A stretch of 64,000 nt of DNA from Tissierella_A sp964489715 (GCA_964489715.1 CAZBAK010000004.1:1-64000), one strand, 5' to 3'. Shown: positions 52,309 to 61,697, numbered from the stretch's first letter. Program-made: numbers and translations. Notes: generated from the letters alone by a model not told the origin.

Positions 52309-53151
52309 CTAAAGAGTAACCTTTTTGTGGCGAGCTGCGTGACAGTTTAAATTTACTGCTACCGGTAGTCCAGCTATATGAGTTGGATAATATTCTATAT
52401 TTACCTTTAAAGCTGTAGTTCTTCCTCCAAATCCTTGAGGCCCAATTCCAAGAGCATTCACTTCTTCAAGAAGTTCTTTTTCTAGTTTTTCATAGAAGGG
52501 ATTGGGAGAATATTCTTCTAGGTCTCTCATTAAGGACTTTTTAGCTAAAAATGCCGCCTTTTCAAAACTTCCACCTAAGCCTACTCCCACGATTATTGGA
52601 GGACAAGGATTAGGTCCAGCAATAGTTACTGACTCAAGTACAAAGTCTTTTACCCCTTGGATTCCTTCAGAGGGTTTTAACATTTTTACTCTAGACATAT
52701 TTTCCGATCCAAAACCTTTTGGAGCTACTTCAATAGTCATTTTATCTCCTGAAACAATATTATAGTGAATTACAGCTGGAGTATTATCCTTTGTATTTAC
52801 CCTGTTTAGAGGATCTTTTATTACTGATTTTCTTAATCTACCCTCTTCATAACCCTGTCTTATACCTTCATTGATAGCATCTTCTATAGAACCATTTGAC
52901 ACATGAAGATCTTGGCCTATATCTACAAATACAATAACCATACCTGTATCTTGACACATAGGTACTCTATCATTTTTTGCAATTCCTGCATTTTCTATGA
53001 TTTTACCTAAGGTATTAGAAGCAAGATCCCATTTTTCTACATCCTTAGATTTTTCAAGAGATTCTAAAACATCTTCAGGCAAGTAAAAATTTGCTTCCAT
53101 AACCATCCTTTTAACTTCTTTTGTTATTAATTCCGCATCAATCTCTCTCAT
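52309..53151 (-). CDS. Class I Fe-S hydratase alpha subunit (mesaconase/fumarase)
   Basis: Iron-sulfur subunit of the hydro-lyase. The cluster cysteines are visible in PMCQDTGMVIVF, AGPNPCPPIIVGVGLGG and LNCHAARHKK. It begins with REIDAELITKEVKRMV, the family start. The ATG at 53151 is preferred because ATGs at 53160 and 53157 lie too close to the AAAGG site. The length is 280 aa. Substrate assignment as mesaconate rests on the operon only. Confidence 0.9.
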   Translation of the reverse strand: MREIDAELITKEVKRMVMEANFYLPEDVLESLEKSKDVEKWDLASNTLGKIIENAGIAKNDRVPMCQDTGMVIVFVDIGQDLHVSNGSIEDAINEGIRQGYEEGRLRKSVIKDPLNRVNTKDNTPAVIHYNIVSGDKMTIEVAPKGFGSENMSRVKMLKPSEGIQGVKDFVLESVTIAGPNPCPPIIVGVGLGGSFEKAAFLAKKSLMRDLEEYSPNPFYEKLEKELLEEVNALGIGPQGFGGRTTALKVNIEYYPTHIAGLPVAVNLNCHAARHKKVTL

Positions 53152-53193
53152 TATCATCATCCTTTATATTTGTTTACCCTTGTTAAAGAATAA

Positions 53194-53210
53194 ACCGCCC
53201 TAAAGGCGGT
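53194..53210 (-). terminator. GC-rich hairpin between the methylaspartase and hydratase genes
   Basis: ACCGCC (53194-53199) pairs with GGCGGT (53205-53210) around a 5-nt loop; the minus strand continues TTTATTCTTT. A weak intrinsic terminator or attenuator inside the operon. Confidence 0.5.
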
Positions 53211-53233
53211 CTATTTAGTTTTATAATATAAAC

Positions 53234-54475
53234 TTATTTTCTACTATTAGCTAAGGCTAAGACTCTATTCATTTCATTATTAACCAGCATTATACCTTCG
53301 TCTACACCCATACCTGGCTTTGCAAGAACTTGTCCTACATTACATGCTATACCTACATCAGTACAAATTTCTGCACTTCTACCTGTTCCATTGCAAGTTC
53401 CACCTAAATAAGATTTTATTCCAACTTCATTACAAAATAGTATAGCCTCTATAGAATTGTTTATTCCACCAAGGTCAGGGGCCTTTATCTGAATCATATG
53501 ACCTGCTTTATTTTCAGCAAAATACTTAACATCTTCTAATGTATTACACCATTCATCTGCTACAAGTTCTACATCTATATTATTATCTTCTAAGCTCTTT
53601 CTTAAATCTCTTAAAGCTTCCATTTGAGCTTTTCTTTCTCCAACATCCATAGGACCTTCTATCCTAAGAGAGAAGGGTCTAGCAAGTTCTCCCAATTCTC
53701 CCAGATACTTAGTCATAGCCTCTAGATCGTTCTCTAACATTTCTCCTATAGTACCATAAACATCTATATGAAAAATAGGATTATAATTTTCATCTGTTCT
53801 ATGCTTTATTACTCTTTCTCTTAACCACTGAATATATTCCTTTAACTTTTCACCTTTGAGACCTAATTTTTCTTCAATATTATTAAATAATCCATGAGGC
53901 ATTACATCTATTTCTTTTATAATCATCTTATCTGCGTTTAGATACCTATCGTCTCCAGATTGTGAAAATATAGGTACTCTTTTTAGTTCTACTCCTGTAT
54001 CATACTCCTCTTTAACTACTTCTGCTCTTGTTATCTTTTTAGCTTTTGCAGCTGCATCAAGAAGTGATTGAGTAAGTCCATATCTGATAGCCGTATGAAG
54101 TCTTTTGCCATCTATCTTCATTGAATCTACTTCTTCTGCTAATTTTTTAAAGTCTCTCGTTTCTTTTCCCAGCAATCTTTCCTTTATTTCTCCTTCTATT
54201 ATAGGAATAAAATCTTGAGCTAAAAATAAAGGATCTCTACCTCCTGCTGCTGAGTATTGAACTGCAACACAATCACCATAGGCTACTTGTCCGTCTTCTA
54301 AAATTAACATTATTGATATGCTCTCACCTGGTATTCTTATCTTGTCAAAACCTTCTGTTACAGCTTCCCCAATATAAAACATACCATCATGTTTAACACC
54401 TTGCTTTATAGCCTTTTGATCATCAAAATAAAATCCTGTTTTTCCTTCTGAACAAATAATATCAACTATTTTCAT
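53234..54475 (-). CDS. mal: Methylaspartate ammonia-lyase
   Basis: Enolase-superfamily enzyme that removes ammonia from (2S,3S)-3-methylaspartate to give mesaconate. It has the N-terminal capping domain (GFYFDDQKAIKQGVKHDGMFY, in parts), the metal ligands in IFHIDVYGTIGEM (Asp), SLRIEGPMDVG (Glu) and LVADEWCNT (Asp/Glu), and the base lysine in IQIKAPDLGGINNS. The length of 413 aa is that of the clostridial enzyme. The start abuts the glmE stop. Confidence 0.97.
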   Translation of the reverse strand: MKIVDIICSEGKTGFYFDDQKAIKQGVKHDGMFYIGEAVTEGFDKIRIPGESISIMLILEDGQVAYGDCVAVQYSAAGGRDPLFLAQDFIPIIEGEIKERLLGKETRDFKKLAEEVDSMKIDGKRLHTAIRYGLTQSLLDAAAKAKKITRAEVVKEEYDTGVELKRVPIFSQSGDDRYLNADKMIIKEIDVMPHGLFNNIEEKLGLKGEKLKEYIQWLRERVIKHRTDENYNPIFHIDVYGTIGEMLENDLEAMTKYLGELGELARPFSLRIEGPMDVGERKAQMEALRDLRKSLEDNNIDVELVADEWCNTLEDVKYFAENKAGHMIQIKAPDLGGINNSIEAILFCNEVGIKSYLGGTCNGTGRSAEICTDVGIACNVGQVLAKPGMGVDEGIMLVNNEMNRVLALANSRK

Positions 54476-55933
54476 TTAATTTCCCTCCGGTCTTCCTATT
54501 AGTTTACCCTTACCTACTGCAAAGATATCGTCTACTGTCATTTGAAAACTTACTTCTCTCTTCTCAAACTTTCCTCTTTCTCCTAGCTTTTCCTTGTTAA
54601 ATATTTTCAAATCTTTAGTAAAAGGTATATTACCTGTCATCAAATATCTAACTGCACCATTGTTATCACGTGCCGGCATCATTTTACCATAATTATACTT
54701 TGAAGGCCCAAATGGTATATCAATTATACCTTCTTCAAAGCCCTTAACAGTTCCTATGGCTAGATCACCATTTCCTGCCTTGATTATAGCTTCTAGCATA
54801 CATTTAGTTTCTTGTTTTATAATTTCTATTTCAGTTTGAAGTTCTTTACTCATTTGCATTCTTTGTCCTTCTAATAAATTCAATACCATCTTAGTAGCCT
54901 TTATTCCCTGTGCATTTGCTTCTTTTGTTGGTATGCCTATAGCTTCATGAGGAGTTTTTACTATTACCTTTGTAGCACCTGCCAGTGCTGCAGCAGCAGC
55001 TCCAGTGGATATAACTCCAAAGGCTTTAGATTCGTCTTCTGGAAATCCACCCATCCATTGATGAAATACTGTAGTAACAACTGTATTATTATAGCCATAT
55101 TTTTTTAAGTATTCCTCAGTCTGTTCTTCTAATGCTCTTATAGCAGCAACATCTTGTATCAAATTCCCACATTGTCCATAACCAACTGTTATACTTCTTA
55201 CTCCCTGCTCTGCTGCAAGAAGAGCTTCTATTATAGCTACAACATTTGATGTAGATGGCGGCACTAGAGTACCCGTTAAAGGACCGAAGGGCTCTCTGTT
55301 TATAGATATCCCTTGTTCTTCATAATATCCAACTAGCCTATCACAATATTGCCAATCTCTAATACTTTTTTCCATGGGAACAGACTTTGCATAGGGAATA
55401 TTATAACTAATTCCTCCACCTTCATTGGATGTAAAACCAGCTGCATGTATTATTTCAGCTAACAATCTTGAATCTGGTGTTCCGTGTCTTGCTTGCAAGG
55501 GTAGATTAACACTTTCAAAAACCTTTCTCCCGCCCTTAACTCCATGGTTTACACCTGGATATCCATTAAGTAAAGATCTACCTTCTTTTAAGGATTCATT
55601 TATTCCTACTTGACACTCTTCATATCTATTTTGTCTGGTATATGAGTCTATGGTGGAAGGAAGTAAGTCTGCTCCACCTTCTTTATCTAAGAAATTTAAT
55701 AGAGTAATATGCTCATCTATAAGTGCTACTCCAGCTCTAGGTTGAGCCAAAGTTTTTCCTTCATTTTTTGCTTTTTCTAGTTTTTTTGCAAAGTTCTTTT
55801 CTTCTGGAATATTTCTCAAATATTCTGATGCTTCTTCTAGATTTACCTCTGCTCCTGTTTTCCATTGCTTAAGAACATCTTCTCTTTGTTTAAAAAATTC
55901 GTCTTGATCTATTTTTTTATTCTTTAGATCCAC
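54476..55933 (-). CDS. glmE: Glutamate mutase epsilon subunit GlmE
   Basis: Large catalytic TIM-barrel subunit of adenosylcobalamin-dependent glutamate mutase, which turns L-glutamate into (2S,3S)-3-methylaspartate. Recognised by LLNGYPGVNHGVKGGRKVFESVNLPLQARHGTPDSRLLAEI (in parts) and TEVGYGQCGNLIQD-type segment (here SITVGYGQCGNLIQDVAAI). The length of 485 aa matches the known enzyme. The start is GTG (55933) behind AGGAGGGG; it abuts glmL. Confidence 0.97.
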   Translation of the reverse strand: MDLKNKKIDQDEFFKQREDVLKQWKTGAEVNLEEASEYLRNIPEEKNFAKKLEKAKNEGKTLAQPRAGVALIDEHITLLNFLDKEGGADLLPSTIDSYTRQNRYEECQVGINESLKEGRSLLNGYPGVNHGVKGGRKVFESVNLPLQARHGTPDSRLLAEIIHAAGFTSNEGGGISYNIPYAKSVPMEKSIRDWQYCDRLVGYYEEQGISINREPFGPLTGTLVPPSTSNVVAIIEALLAAEQGVRSITVGYGQCGNLIQDVAAIRALEEQTEEYLKKYGYNNTVVTTVFHQWMGGFPEDESKAFGVISTGAAAAALAGATKVIVKTPHEAIGIPTKEANAQGIKATKMVLNLLEGQRMQMSKELQTEIEIIKQETKCMLEAIIKAGNGDLAIGTVKGFEEGIIDIPFGPSKYNYGKMMPARDNNGAVRYLMTGNIPFTKDLKIFNKEKLGERGKFEKREVSFQMTVDDIFAVGKGKLIGRPEGN

Positions 55934-57325
55934 CTATACCCCTCCTGAATTTGTTATATATTTCTTTAACATTCTTACTGCCATATCACGATCTATCATA
56001 GTTAAAAGCCCCATAGCCGAAAGAATATACTTCTTATCTATTAAAAAACTAGGTCTTCTTGGTTTTAAAGAAGTAGGATCATCTATATTAAACAGGCTTG
56101 ATTTTAAAATTTCACCAGGATTTTCACTATTTACAAGTACGCCTCCAGTAGCAACTATAAAAGGTAATTCCATTAAATCTTTTCCAGTTTGGACGAAAGT
56201 CGCTCCTAAGGGAGAATATACAGACTCTACAACACCCGCATGTCTTGACATGGCAATATTACTAGATATTTTTGCCATAGCTTCATCAAATCTTATATCT
56301 CTTTCAGTTTCTGGAATAAATGATGTATTTTTATATCTTTTTTCAAGTTCTTCTCTTAAATTATAATCTTCTAAATCTATATATTTTCTAAACATATTTT
56401 TCCCCGCTGCTTCTAAAATAGAAAGAGCTGAGTATCTCATTCCTAAATCACCTTCTACAGTTCTCTTTGCTAGTGGTTCTTCAAGTCCTCTTATCATTAC
56501 AGAAGGTTTACTAGGAGCACCTTCGCCTATAGAATGAATATCTGTTGTAGCCCCTCCTATATCCAGTACTACTAAATCTCCTATTCCTTTTTCATCTTCA
56601 CTACCTCTAGATAGTGCTTCTGCAGCTTTTAATACACTTGCAGGAGTTGGCATAAGTACTTCTGCAATATTTTCTTCAACATTTTCCATTCCCTTTGCAT
56701 GAACAATTTGTTTCATAAATATACTCCTAATTGTTTCACGGGCTGGTCCAACATTTATTTGATTTAATTTTGGCATAACATTTTCTGTAATATAGTATTC
56801 CAGCTTTTCTTTAAATAGCTCTTCTATCTCATCATTACAACTTTTATTGCCAGCAACTACTACAGGAATCTTGATATTATTGTCTACTATCATCTTAGCA
56901 TTATGATTTATACAGGCATGATTTCCACCATCCGTACCGCCTGCCAAAAGAATTATATCAGCACTAGAGACTCTGATCTCCTCAATCTCCTTAATATTTA
57001 AATTGTGACTATAGGTCTTTATAACTCTAGCTCCAGCCCCTAAAGCAGCTCTCTTAGCTGCTTCTGCAGTAAGCTCTGGAACAAGCCCTATTGCTACAAT
57101 TTTAAGTCCACCTGCAGCTGAAGAACAAGCTAACTTTTTCACAATATTTATCTCTATATCTATTTTTTCATAAAGTTCCTTTAAAGCTCTTCTATATCCT
57201 TCTGTTACATCTGTTTCCACTGTAGTATAGGATTTTCCACTTGCTAAAATTTCTTCTCTTTCAATGTCAACAAGAGTTACCTTTGTATAAGTACTACCAA
57301 AGTCAATAAAAAGATAACAATTCAT
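55934..57325 (-). CDS. glmL: GlmL protein (MutL family, ASKHA ATPase fold)
   Basis: Accessory protein encoded in glutamate mutase operons, thought to protect or reactivate the B12 mutase. N-terminal phosphate-binding motif YLFIDFGSTYTKVTLVD, later LVVLDIGGATTDIHS and the second-domain FIVATGGVLV, as in MutL and other actin-like ATPases. The length is 463 aa. GlmS is upstream (11 bp gap), glmE directly downstream. Confidence 0.95.
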   Translation of the reverse strand: MNCYLFIDFGSTYTKVTLVDIEREEILASGKSYTTVETDVTEGYRRALKELYEKIDIEINIVKKLACSSAAGGLKIVAIGLVPELTAEAAKRAALGAGARVIKTYSHNLNIKEIEEIRVSSADIILLAGGTDGGNHACINHNAKMIVDNNIKIPVVVAGNKSCNDEIEELFKEKLEYYITENVMPKLNQINVGPARETIRSIFMKQIVHAKGMENVEENIAEVLMPTPASVLKAAEALSRGSEDEKGIGDLVVLDIGGATTDIHSIGEGAPSKPSVMIRGLEEPLAKRTVEGDLGMRYSALSILEAAGKNMFRKYIDLEDYNLREELEKRYKNTSFIPETERDIRFDEAMAKISSNIAMSRHAGVVESVYSPLGATFVQTGKDLMELPFIVATGGVLVNSENPGEILKSSLFNIDDPTSLKPRRPSFLIDKKYILSAMGLLTMIDRDMAVRMLKKYITNSGGV

Positions 57326-57336
57326 TATTTTACCCC

Positions 57337-57744
57337 CTAGGTCAAATCTTCATGTAGATCTTTAATTGCAGTCTCTACAGAAGTTCCAGGCGGGTATACT
57401 CTATCAAATCCCATTTCTTCAAATCTATTTTTAACTGTTTCCCATTCTTGCTTTCCTACTACAATATTTCCACCTACATATAACAATATATCCTTTAAGC
57501 CTGACTCTTCACAGTTCTCTCTCATACCTCTACAATCTATTTCCCCATGTCCATAGAGAGATGAAACTAGTATAGCATCAGCATCGGTTTCAATAGCTGC
57601 ATTTATAAAATCTTCTTGAGGTGAAAGTACTCCAATGTTTACTATATCGAATCCTGCCTCACTTAAAGAATAATCTAAAATTTTATTTCCAACAGCATGA
57701 CAATCAGAACCAATTACTCCTAGTACCAGTGTCTTTTTACTCAT
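57337..57744 (-). CDS. glmS: Glutamate mutase sigma (B12-binding) subunit GlmS
   Basis: Small cobalamin-binding subunit (also MutS/MamA). The DxHxxG motif is D14-C-H16-A-V-G19, with H16 as the lower cobalt ligand, followed by the LVSSLYGHGEID segment and LLYVGGNIVVG. The length of 135 aa is standard. It is the first gene of the ten-gene operon and has AGGAGG before the ATG. Not to be confused with glucosamine-6-phosphate synthase, which shares the symbol. Confidence 0.97.
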   Translation of the reverse strand: MSKKTLVLGVIGSDCHAVGNKILDYSLSEAGFDIVNIGVLSPQEDFINAAIETDADAILVSSLYGHGEIDCRGMRENCEESGLKDILLYVGGNIVVGKQEWETVKNRFEEMGFDRVYPPGTSVETAIKDLHEDLT

Positions 57745-57797
57745 TTTATTAGCCTCCTAATTTAATAGTCTATAATTTCTCTATCACTATCACCTTA

Positions 57798-57825
57798 ATA
57801 ATAACATATATAGATGTAATAACAA
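57798..57825 (-). promoter_or_regulatory. Possible promoter of the methylaspartate operon
   Basis: Minus-strand TTGTTA (57820-57825), 16-bp spacer, TATTAT (57798-57803), about 54 bp before the glmS start. The -35 is weak. Farther upstream a 7-bp inverted repeat (AAAGCTT at 57853-57859, AAGCTTT at 57877-57883) with a 17-nt loop may be an operator. No cobalamin riboswitch is recognisable in this 274-bp gap. Confidence 0.35.
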
Positions 57826-57926
57826 GTTTTTTTTAGCTCTAATTACCAGGTCAAAGCTTGTATTATCAACGTTATGAAGCTTTCCCCTCTCCCTCATTCA
57901 TATTGTCAGAAATATCTGTTAAAAGT

Positions 57927-57969
57927 AAGAAAGACTAAGACGATTATGAATTTCGCCTTAGTCTTTCTT
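57927..57969. terminator. Terminator after lplA
   Basis: Arms 57927-57942 and 57954-57969 with one mismatch. TTTT follows on the minus strand within a few bases; a longer T-run follows on the plus strand. It separates the polyamine/lplA unit from the glutamate mutase operon. Confidence 0.75.
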
Positions 57970-58018
57970 GCAATATTTTTTTTATATACACATTTCAATT
58001 TTAGGATTTTTTATTTAT

Positions 58019-59011
58019 TTAGCCAAATATTAATTCTTTAAATTCATCTTTCTCTATATCTCCAAAGTATTGTTTTAATTCTTCCGTACTTATTGAAGAA
58101 AGTAAACTTTCTTCTTTATATTTTTGTCCTACTAGAGTTTCTTCTAAATCTTCTATATTTTGTGACCCAAAGAAATCTCCAAAAAACTTACAAGTTTCTA
58201 TAACTCCATTTTTAATATGAAGCCTTACTTCAATAGCACCAAATGGAAACTTTTTATAGTTCTTATAATTAAACTGTGGTGAATAACCAAAATTCCAATC
58301 CCAAGTATTGTATTTTTCCTGGAATAATTTATCTATCTCTTTTTTTTCTTTATCACTTAGTTTGTACTCTAGTACTTCTTCTCCTTCAAATTCAAAGATA
58401 TATTTTAAAAGTATATCTCTAAAGCTTTCCATAGTAGTATCTTTATCTAAAAACTCCTTTATATTTGTGACTCTACTCCTAACCGATTTAATTCCTTTTG
58501 AAACTATTTTATCTTGCTTTACATTTAAAGCTTTGGAAAGCACATCAAGTTCTGTATCAAATAAAAGTGTACCATGGTTTAGTGCTCTATTTCTCCACAT
58601 TGATTGAGCAATACCTGAGAATTTTTTTCCATCTATTGTAATATCATTTCTACCAGATAACTCAGCTTTTATATTTAATCTCTCTAGAGCATTTAAAATT
58701 GGTATATTGTATCTTTTAAAATCTATTTTTTTATTTACACCAGTATTTTTTATTATTGAAAAGTTTAAGTTTCCAAGGTCATGATATACAGCACCTCCAC
58801 CTGTAATTCTTCTAACTACTTTTATATCATGATTCTTTACATAGTCTATATCTACTTCTTCCAAAGTATTTTGATTTTTACCAACTATTATGGCCGGACC
58901 ATTTATCCAGAGTATAACATAATCTTCATCTGCTGGTAAATATTTAAAGCAATATTCTTCAAATGCTAGATTGTATCTTGGGTCATTGGAAAAATTCTCA
59001 ATATATTTCAT
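58019..59011 (-). CDS. lplA: Lipoate-protein ligase A family protein
   Basis: Attaches free lipoate to lipoyl domains (of 2-oxoacid dehydrogenases or the glycine cleavage H protein) using ATP. The N-terminal catalytic domain shows IVGKNQNTLEEVD, the lipoate-binding RRITGGGAVYHDLGNLNFSI and the lysine in GKKFSGIAQ; a C-terminal accessory domain (about 250-330) is present, so it is the full LplA type. The length is 330 aa. It starts 22 bp past potD with AGGAAG and no terminator between, so it is probably the last gene of the polyamine operon. Confidence 0.92.
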   Translation of the reverse strand: MKYIENFSNDPRYNLAFEEYCFKYLPADEDYVILWINGPAIIVGKNQNTLEEVDIDYVKNHDIKVVRRITGGGAVYHDLGNLNFSIIKNTGVNKKIDFKRYNIPILNALERLNIKAELSGRNDITIDGKKFSGIAQSMWRNRALNHGTLLFDTELDVLSKALNVKQDKIVSKGIKSVRSRVTNIKEFLDKDTTMESFRDILLKYIFEFEGEEVLEYKLSDKEKKEIDKLFQEKYNTWDWNFGYSPQFNYKNYKKFPFGAIEVRLHIKNGVIETCKFFGDFFGSQNIEDLEETLVGQKYKEESLLSSISTEELKQYFGDIEKDEFKELIFG

Positions 59012-59033
59012 TATCTTCCTCCTAAAATTTTAC

Positions 59034-60077
59034 TTATTCAGCACTCATAATTTCGGTCCAAATCCTATCGTATTCACTTATGATATCTGATGGATCTTGA
59101 AATACCTCTACATTTTCAATCATATCTTCTGTAGGATATGCAACTAAACTATTTTTTAACTCCTCTGATAAAAGCTCCTTTGCTTCCGATATAGGTGTTG
59201 AATAACCTATATATTCTGCATTTTTAGCAGAAATTTCTGGTCTTAACATAAAATTTATAAATTCCTCTGCCAATTCTTTGTTTTCAGAAGACTTAGGTAT
59301 AGCCATAGCATCATACCAAAGATTTGTCCCTTCTTCAGGTATAACATATTCTAAATCAGGATTATCCCTTATCATTGCTACTGCATCTCCTGACCATACT
59401 ACACCGATACCAGCATTTTCTCCTACTATTGCACCTTTGATCTCATCACCTAAATATGAATACACTAAGGGTTTTTGCCTAATAAGTTCTTCTTTTGCTT
59501 CTTCTAACTCTTCTAAATCTCTAGTGTTCATAGAATATCCTAGCTTTTTTAATGCTACAGCCAAGGTGTCTCTTTGGCTCTTAAGCATAATTATCTCATC
59601 TTTATATTTTTCATCCCACAGATCCGCCCAACTATCTACTGGTTCATTTACTTTAGTCTTATTATATATAATTCCTACAGTTCCCCACATATAGGGCATG
59701 GAGTATTCATTATTTGGATCATAGTCTGGATTTACAAATCTTCCGTCTACCTTTTCAAAGTTTGGTATATTATATTTATCAAGTTTTAGCAGCAAATCTT
59801 CCTTTATCATTCTTTCAATCATATAGTCTGAAGGAAATATTACATCATAAGAACTTCCTCCCTGTTTTACTTTCACGTAAAGATCCTCATTTGTTGCAAA
59901 GTCATCATATCTAACCTTCACATCAAATTCTTCTTCAAATTCTTTTAATACATCTTTATCAATATAATCTCCCCAGTTGTATACATTTAGAGTTTCTTTC
60001 TTTTCTCCGCAAGCTGTTAGTATTGTAAGAGAAGCTACTAATAAAACTAATAGAATGGAAATTTTTCTTTTTTTCAT
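59034..60077 (-). CDS. potD: Spermidine/putrescine ABC transporter substrate-binding lipoprotein PotD
   Basis: Extracellular polyamine-binding protein with lipobox LTILTACGEK (Cys 22). Family features: LNVYNWGDYIDKDVLKEFEEEF (in parts), SSYDVIFPSDYMIERM, PYMWGTVGIIYNK, and the acidic polyamine contacts (e.g. WGD, SGDAVAM). The length of 347 aa is typical. AGGAGG precedes the ATG; potC stops one base upstream. Confidence 0.95.
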   Translation of the reverse strand: MKKRKISILLVLLVASLTILTACGEKKETLNVYNWGDYIDKDVLKEFEEEFDVKVRYDDFATNEDLYVKVKQGGSSYDVIFPSDYMIERMIKEDLLLKLDKYNIPNFEKVDGRFVNPDYDPNNEYSMPYMWGTVGIIYNKTKVNEPVDSWADLWDEKYKDEIIMLKSQRDTLAVALKKLGYSMNTRDLEELEEAKEELIRQKPLVYSYLGDEIKGAIVGENAGIGVVWSGDAVAMIRDNPDLEYVIPEEGTNLWYDAMAIPKSSENKELAEEFINFMLRPEISAKNAEYIGYSTPISEAKELLSEELKNSLVAYPTEDMIENVEVFQDPSDIISEYDRIWTEIMSAE

Positions 60078-60078
60078 C

Positions 60079-60864
60079 TTAATTGCCTCCTTTTTTTAAA
60101 TCTTCATCTGATCTTTTATTTATTATCAATAAAAGTACTAATAATACTATAAACATTAAGGTGGATAAAGCATTTATTATAGGGTTTATACCCTTTCTTG
60201 TCATAGAGTAAATGGTAATACTTAAATTTGAAACCCCATGGCCTGTATTAAAGAAACTTATTACAAAGTCATCTATAGATAAAGTAAAGGCTAAAAGCAT
60301 TCCAGTTATTATGCCAGGAAAGATCTCAGGTATTATTACTTTTCTTAAAGCATAAAATGGAGTAGCCCCTAAATCCATTGCAGCTTCAGCTAAATTGGCG
60401 TTCATTTGTTTTAATTTTGGTAAAACCGAAAGTATCACATAGGGAATAGAAAAAACAATATGTGATAGGAGCATTGTTATAAAGCCGAATTCAAATTTCA
60501 AAAGTCTAAATAATACCATCAGGGATATAGCCGTTACTATATCAGGATTCAATACTGGCAAGTAATTTAAATTTAAAATCATATTTCTTTTAAATCCTCT
60601 TATACCATGTATACCAATAGCTGCAAATGTACCAATTATTGTGGATATTAAAGCCGATATTATAGCTATTAAAACTGTTGTATAAAGTGCCCTTAAGATT
60701 TCAGCATCTTTAAATAAGTCTACATACCATCTTAAGGTAAAGCCTGACCATACTCCTTGAAGTTTAGAATCATTAAATGAAAAAGCAATTAGGACTATTA
60801 TTGGCAAGTATAAAAAGGCAAACATTAAAAACACATATAATTTTTTTGAAATTTTCTTTACCAT
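60079..60864 (-). CDS. potC: Spermidine/putrescine ABC transporter permease PotC
   Basis: Inner-membrane permease with six helices and the EAA loop motif LAEAAMDLGATPFYALRKVIIPEIFPGI (in parts) that contacts the ATPase. It begins with a lysine-rich segment and the YLPIIVLIAFSFNDS start of PotC. The length is 261 aa. It overlaps the end of potB by 7 bp. Confidence 0.95.
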   Translation of the reverse strand: MVKKISKKLYVFLMFAFLYLPIIVLIAFSFNDSKLQGVWSGFTLRWYVDLFKDAEILRALYTTVLIAIISALISTIIGTFAAIGIHGIRGFKRNMILNLNYLPVLNPDIVTAISLMVLFRLLKFEFGFITMLLSHIVFSIPYVILSVLPKLKQMNANLAEAAMDLGATPFYALRKVIIPEIFPGIITGMLLAFTLSIDDFVISFFNTGHGVSNLSITIYSMTRKGINPIINALSTLMFIVLLVLLLIINKRSDEDLKKGGN

Positions 60865-61697
60865 AGTCCTCCACCTCCTCCATCTTTTTCCTTATCCACT
60901 TTTGAAGTAAAGGCCATGGTTATAAGAATAAATATCATAAGAATTATAGATAAGGCTGAACCAAAGTGCCAGTCTCCTGTAACTCTAAATTGCTGTTCTA
61001 TGACATTTCCTATAAGACTATACTTGCCTCCTCCAAGTAAGTCTGAGATTACAAATGTACTTATGGCCGGAATAAATACCATAGTAATTCCAGTTATAAC
61101 TCCTGGAAGGCTAAGTGGAAATATAACCTTTCTAAAGACTGTGACCTTATTTGCCCCTAGATCTTCAGCTGCTTCTATAAGATTCTTTTCTATCTTTGTA
61201 AGAACAGAATATATTGGAAGCACCATAAAGGGCAAGAAATTATATACCATACCAAGTAATATGGCCTTATTATTGTACATTAAATTTAAAGGTTCAATTC
61301 CTATCTTAGCTAATATATTATTTATAACTCCATTTCGGCCTAAAAGAGTAAGCCATGCGTAAGTTCTCAATAAGAAATTCATCCACATTGGAATTACAAG
61401 CATTAAAATCATTATACTCTGTCTCTTAACTTTTTCTTTAGAAATTATATATGCCAATGGATAGCCTATTATTAAAGCTATTATAGTCGATATTAAAGCT
61501 AAATTTACAGATCTTGTAAGTACTTTTAAATATGTTGGAGTAAAGAATCTCTTAAAATTGCTTAAACTAAAAACAAATTCTGAAAAACTTTGACTATCTC
61601 CACTGGTAAAAGCAAAATAGATAACCAAAAATAATGGCATAACTATAAATACCAGCATCCAAAATATATATGGGTAAGCTGCTCTTTTAAATTTCAT
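60858..61697 (-). CDS. potB: Spermidine/putrescine ABC transporter permease PotB
   Basis: Permease partner of PotC with six helices. EAA loop LIEAAEDLGANKVTVFRKVIFPLSLPGV (in parts); N-terminal IFWMLVFIVMPLFLVIYFAF and the MNFLLRTYAWLTLLGRNG loop typical of PotB. The length is 279 aa. The start codon follows directly on the potA stop. Confidence 0.95.
   Translation of the reverse strand: MKFKRAAYPYIFWMLVFIVMPLFLVIYFAFTSGDSQSFSEFVFSLSNFKRFFTPTYLKVLTRSVNLALISTIIALIIGYPLAYIISKEKVKRQSIMILMLVIPMWMNFLLRTYAWLTLLGRNGVINNILAKIGIEPLNLMYNNKAILLGMVYNFLPFMVLPIYSVLTKIEKNLIEAAEDLGANKVTVFRKVIFPLSLPGVITGITMVFIPAISTFVISDLLGGGKYSLIGNVIEQQFRVTGDWHFGSALSIILMIFILITMAFTSKVDKEKDGGGGGLW

Noticed and set aside
51738..53151. 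Fumarase as part of a TCA cycle
   Set aside because: No other TCA genes are present and the position between methylaspartase and the lyase points to mesaconate; the family name is kept only as an alternative.
57745..58018. Cobalamin riboswitch before the B12-dependent mutase operon
   Set aside because: I cannot find the B12-box-like segment or the expected multi-stem layout, and the gap is short for it.
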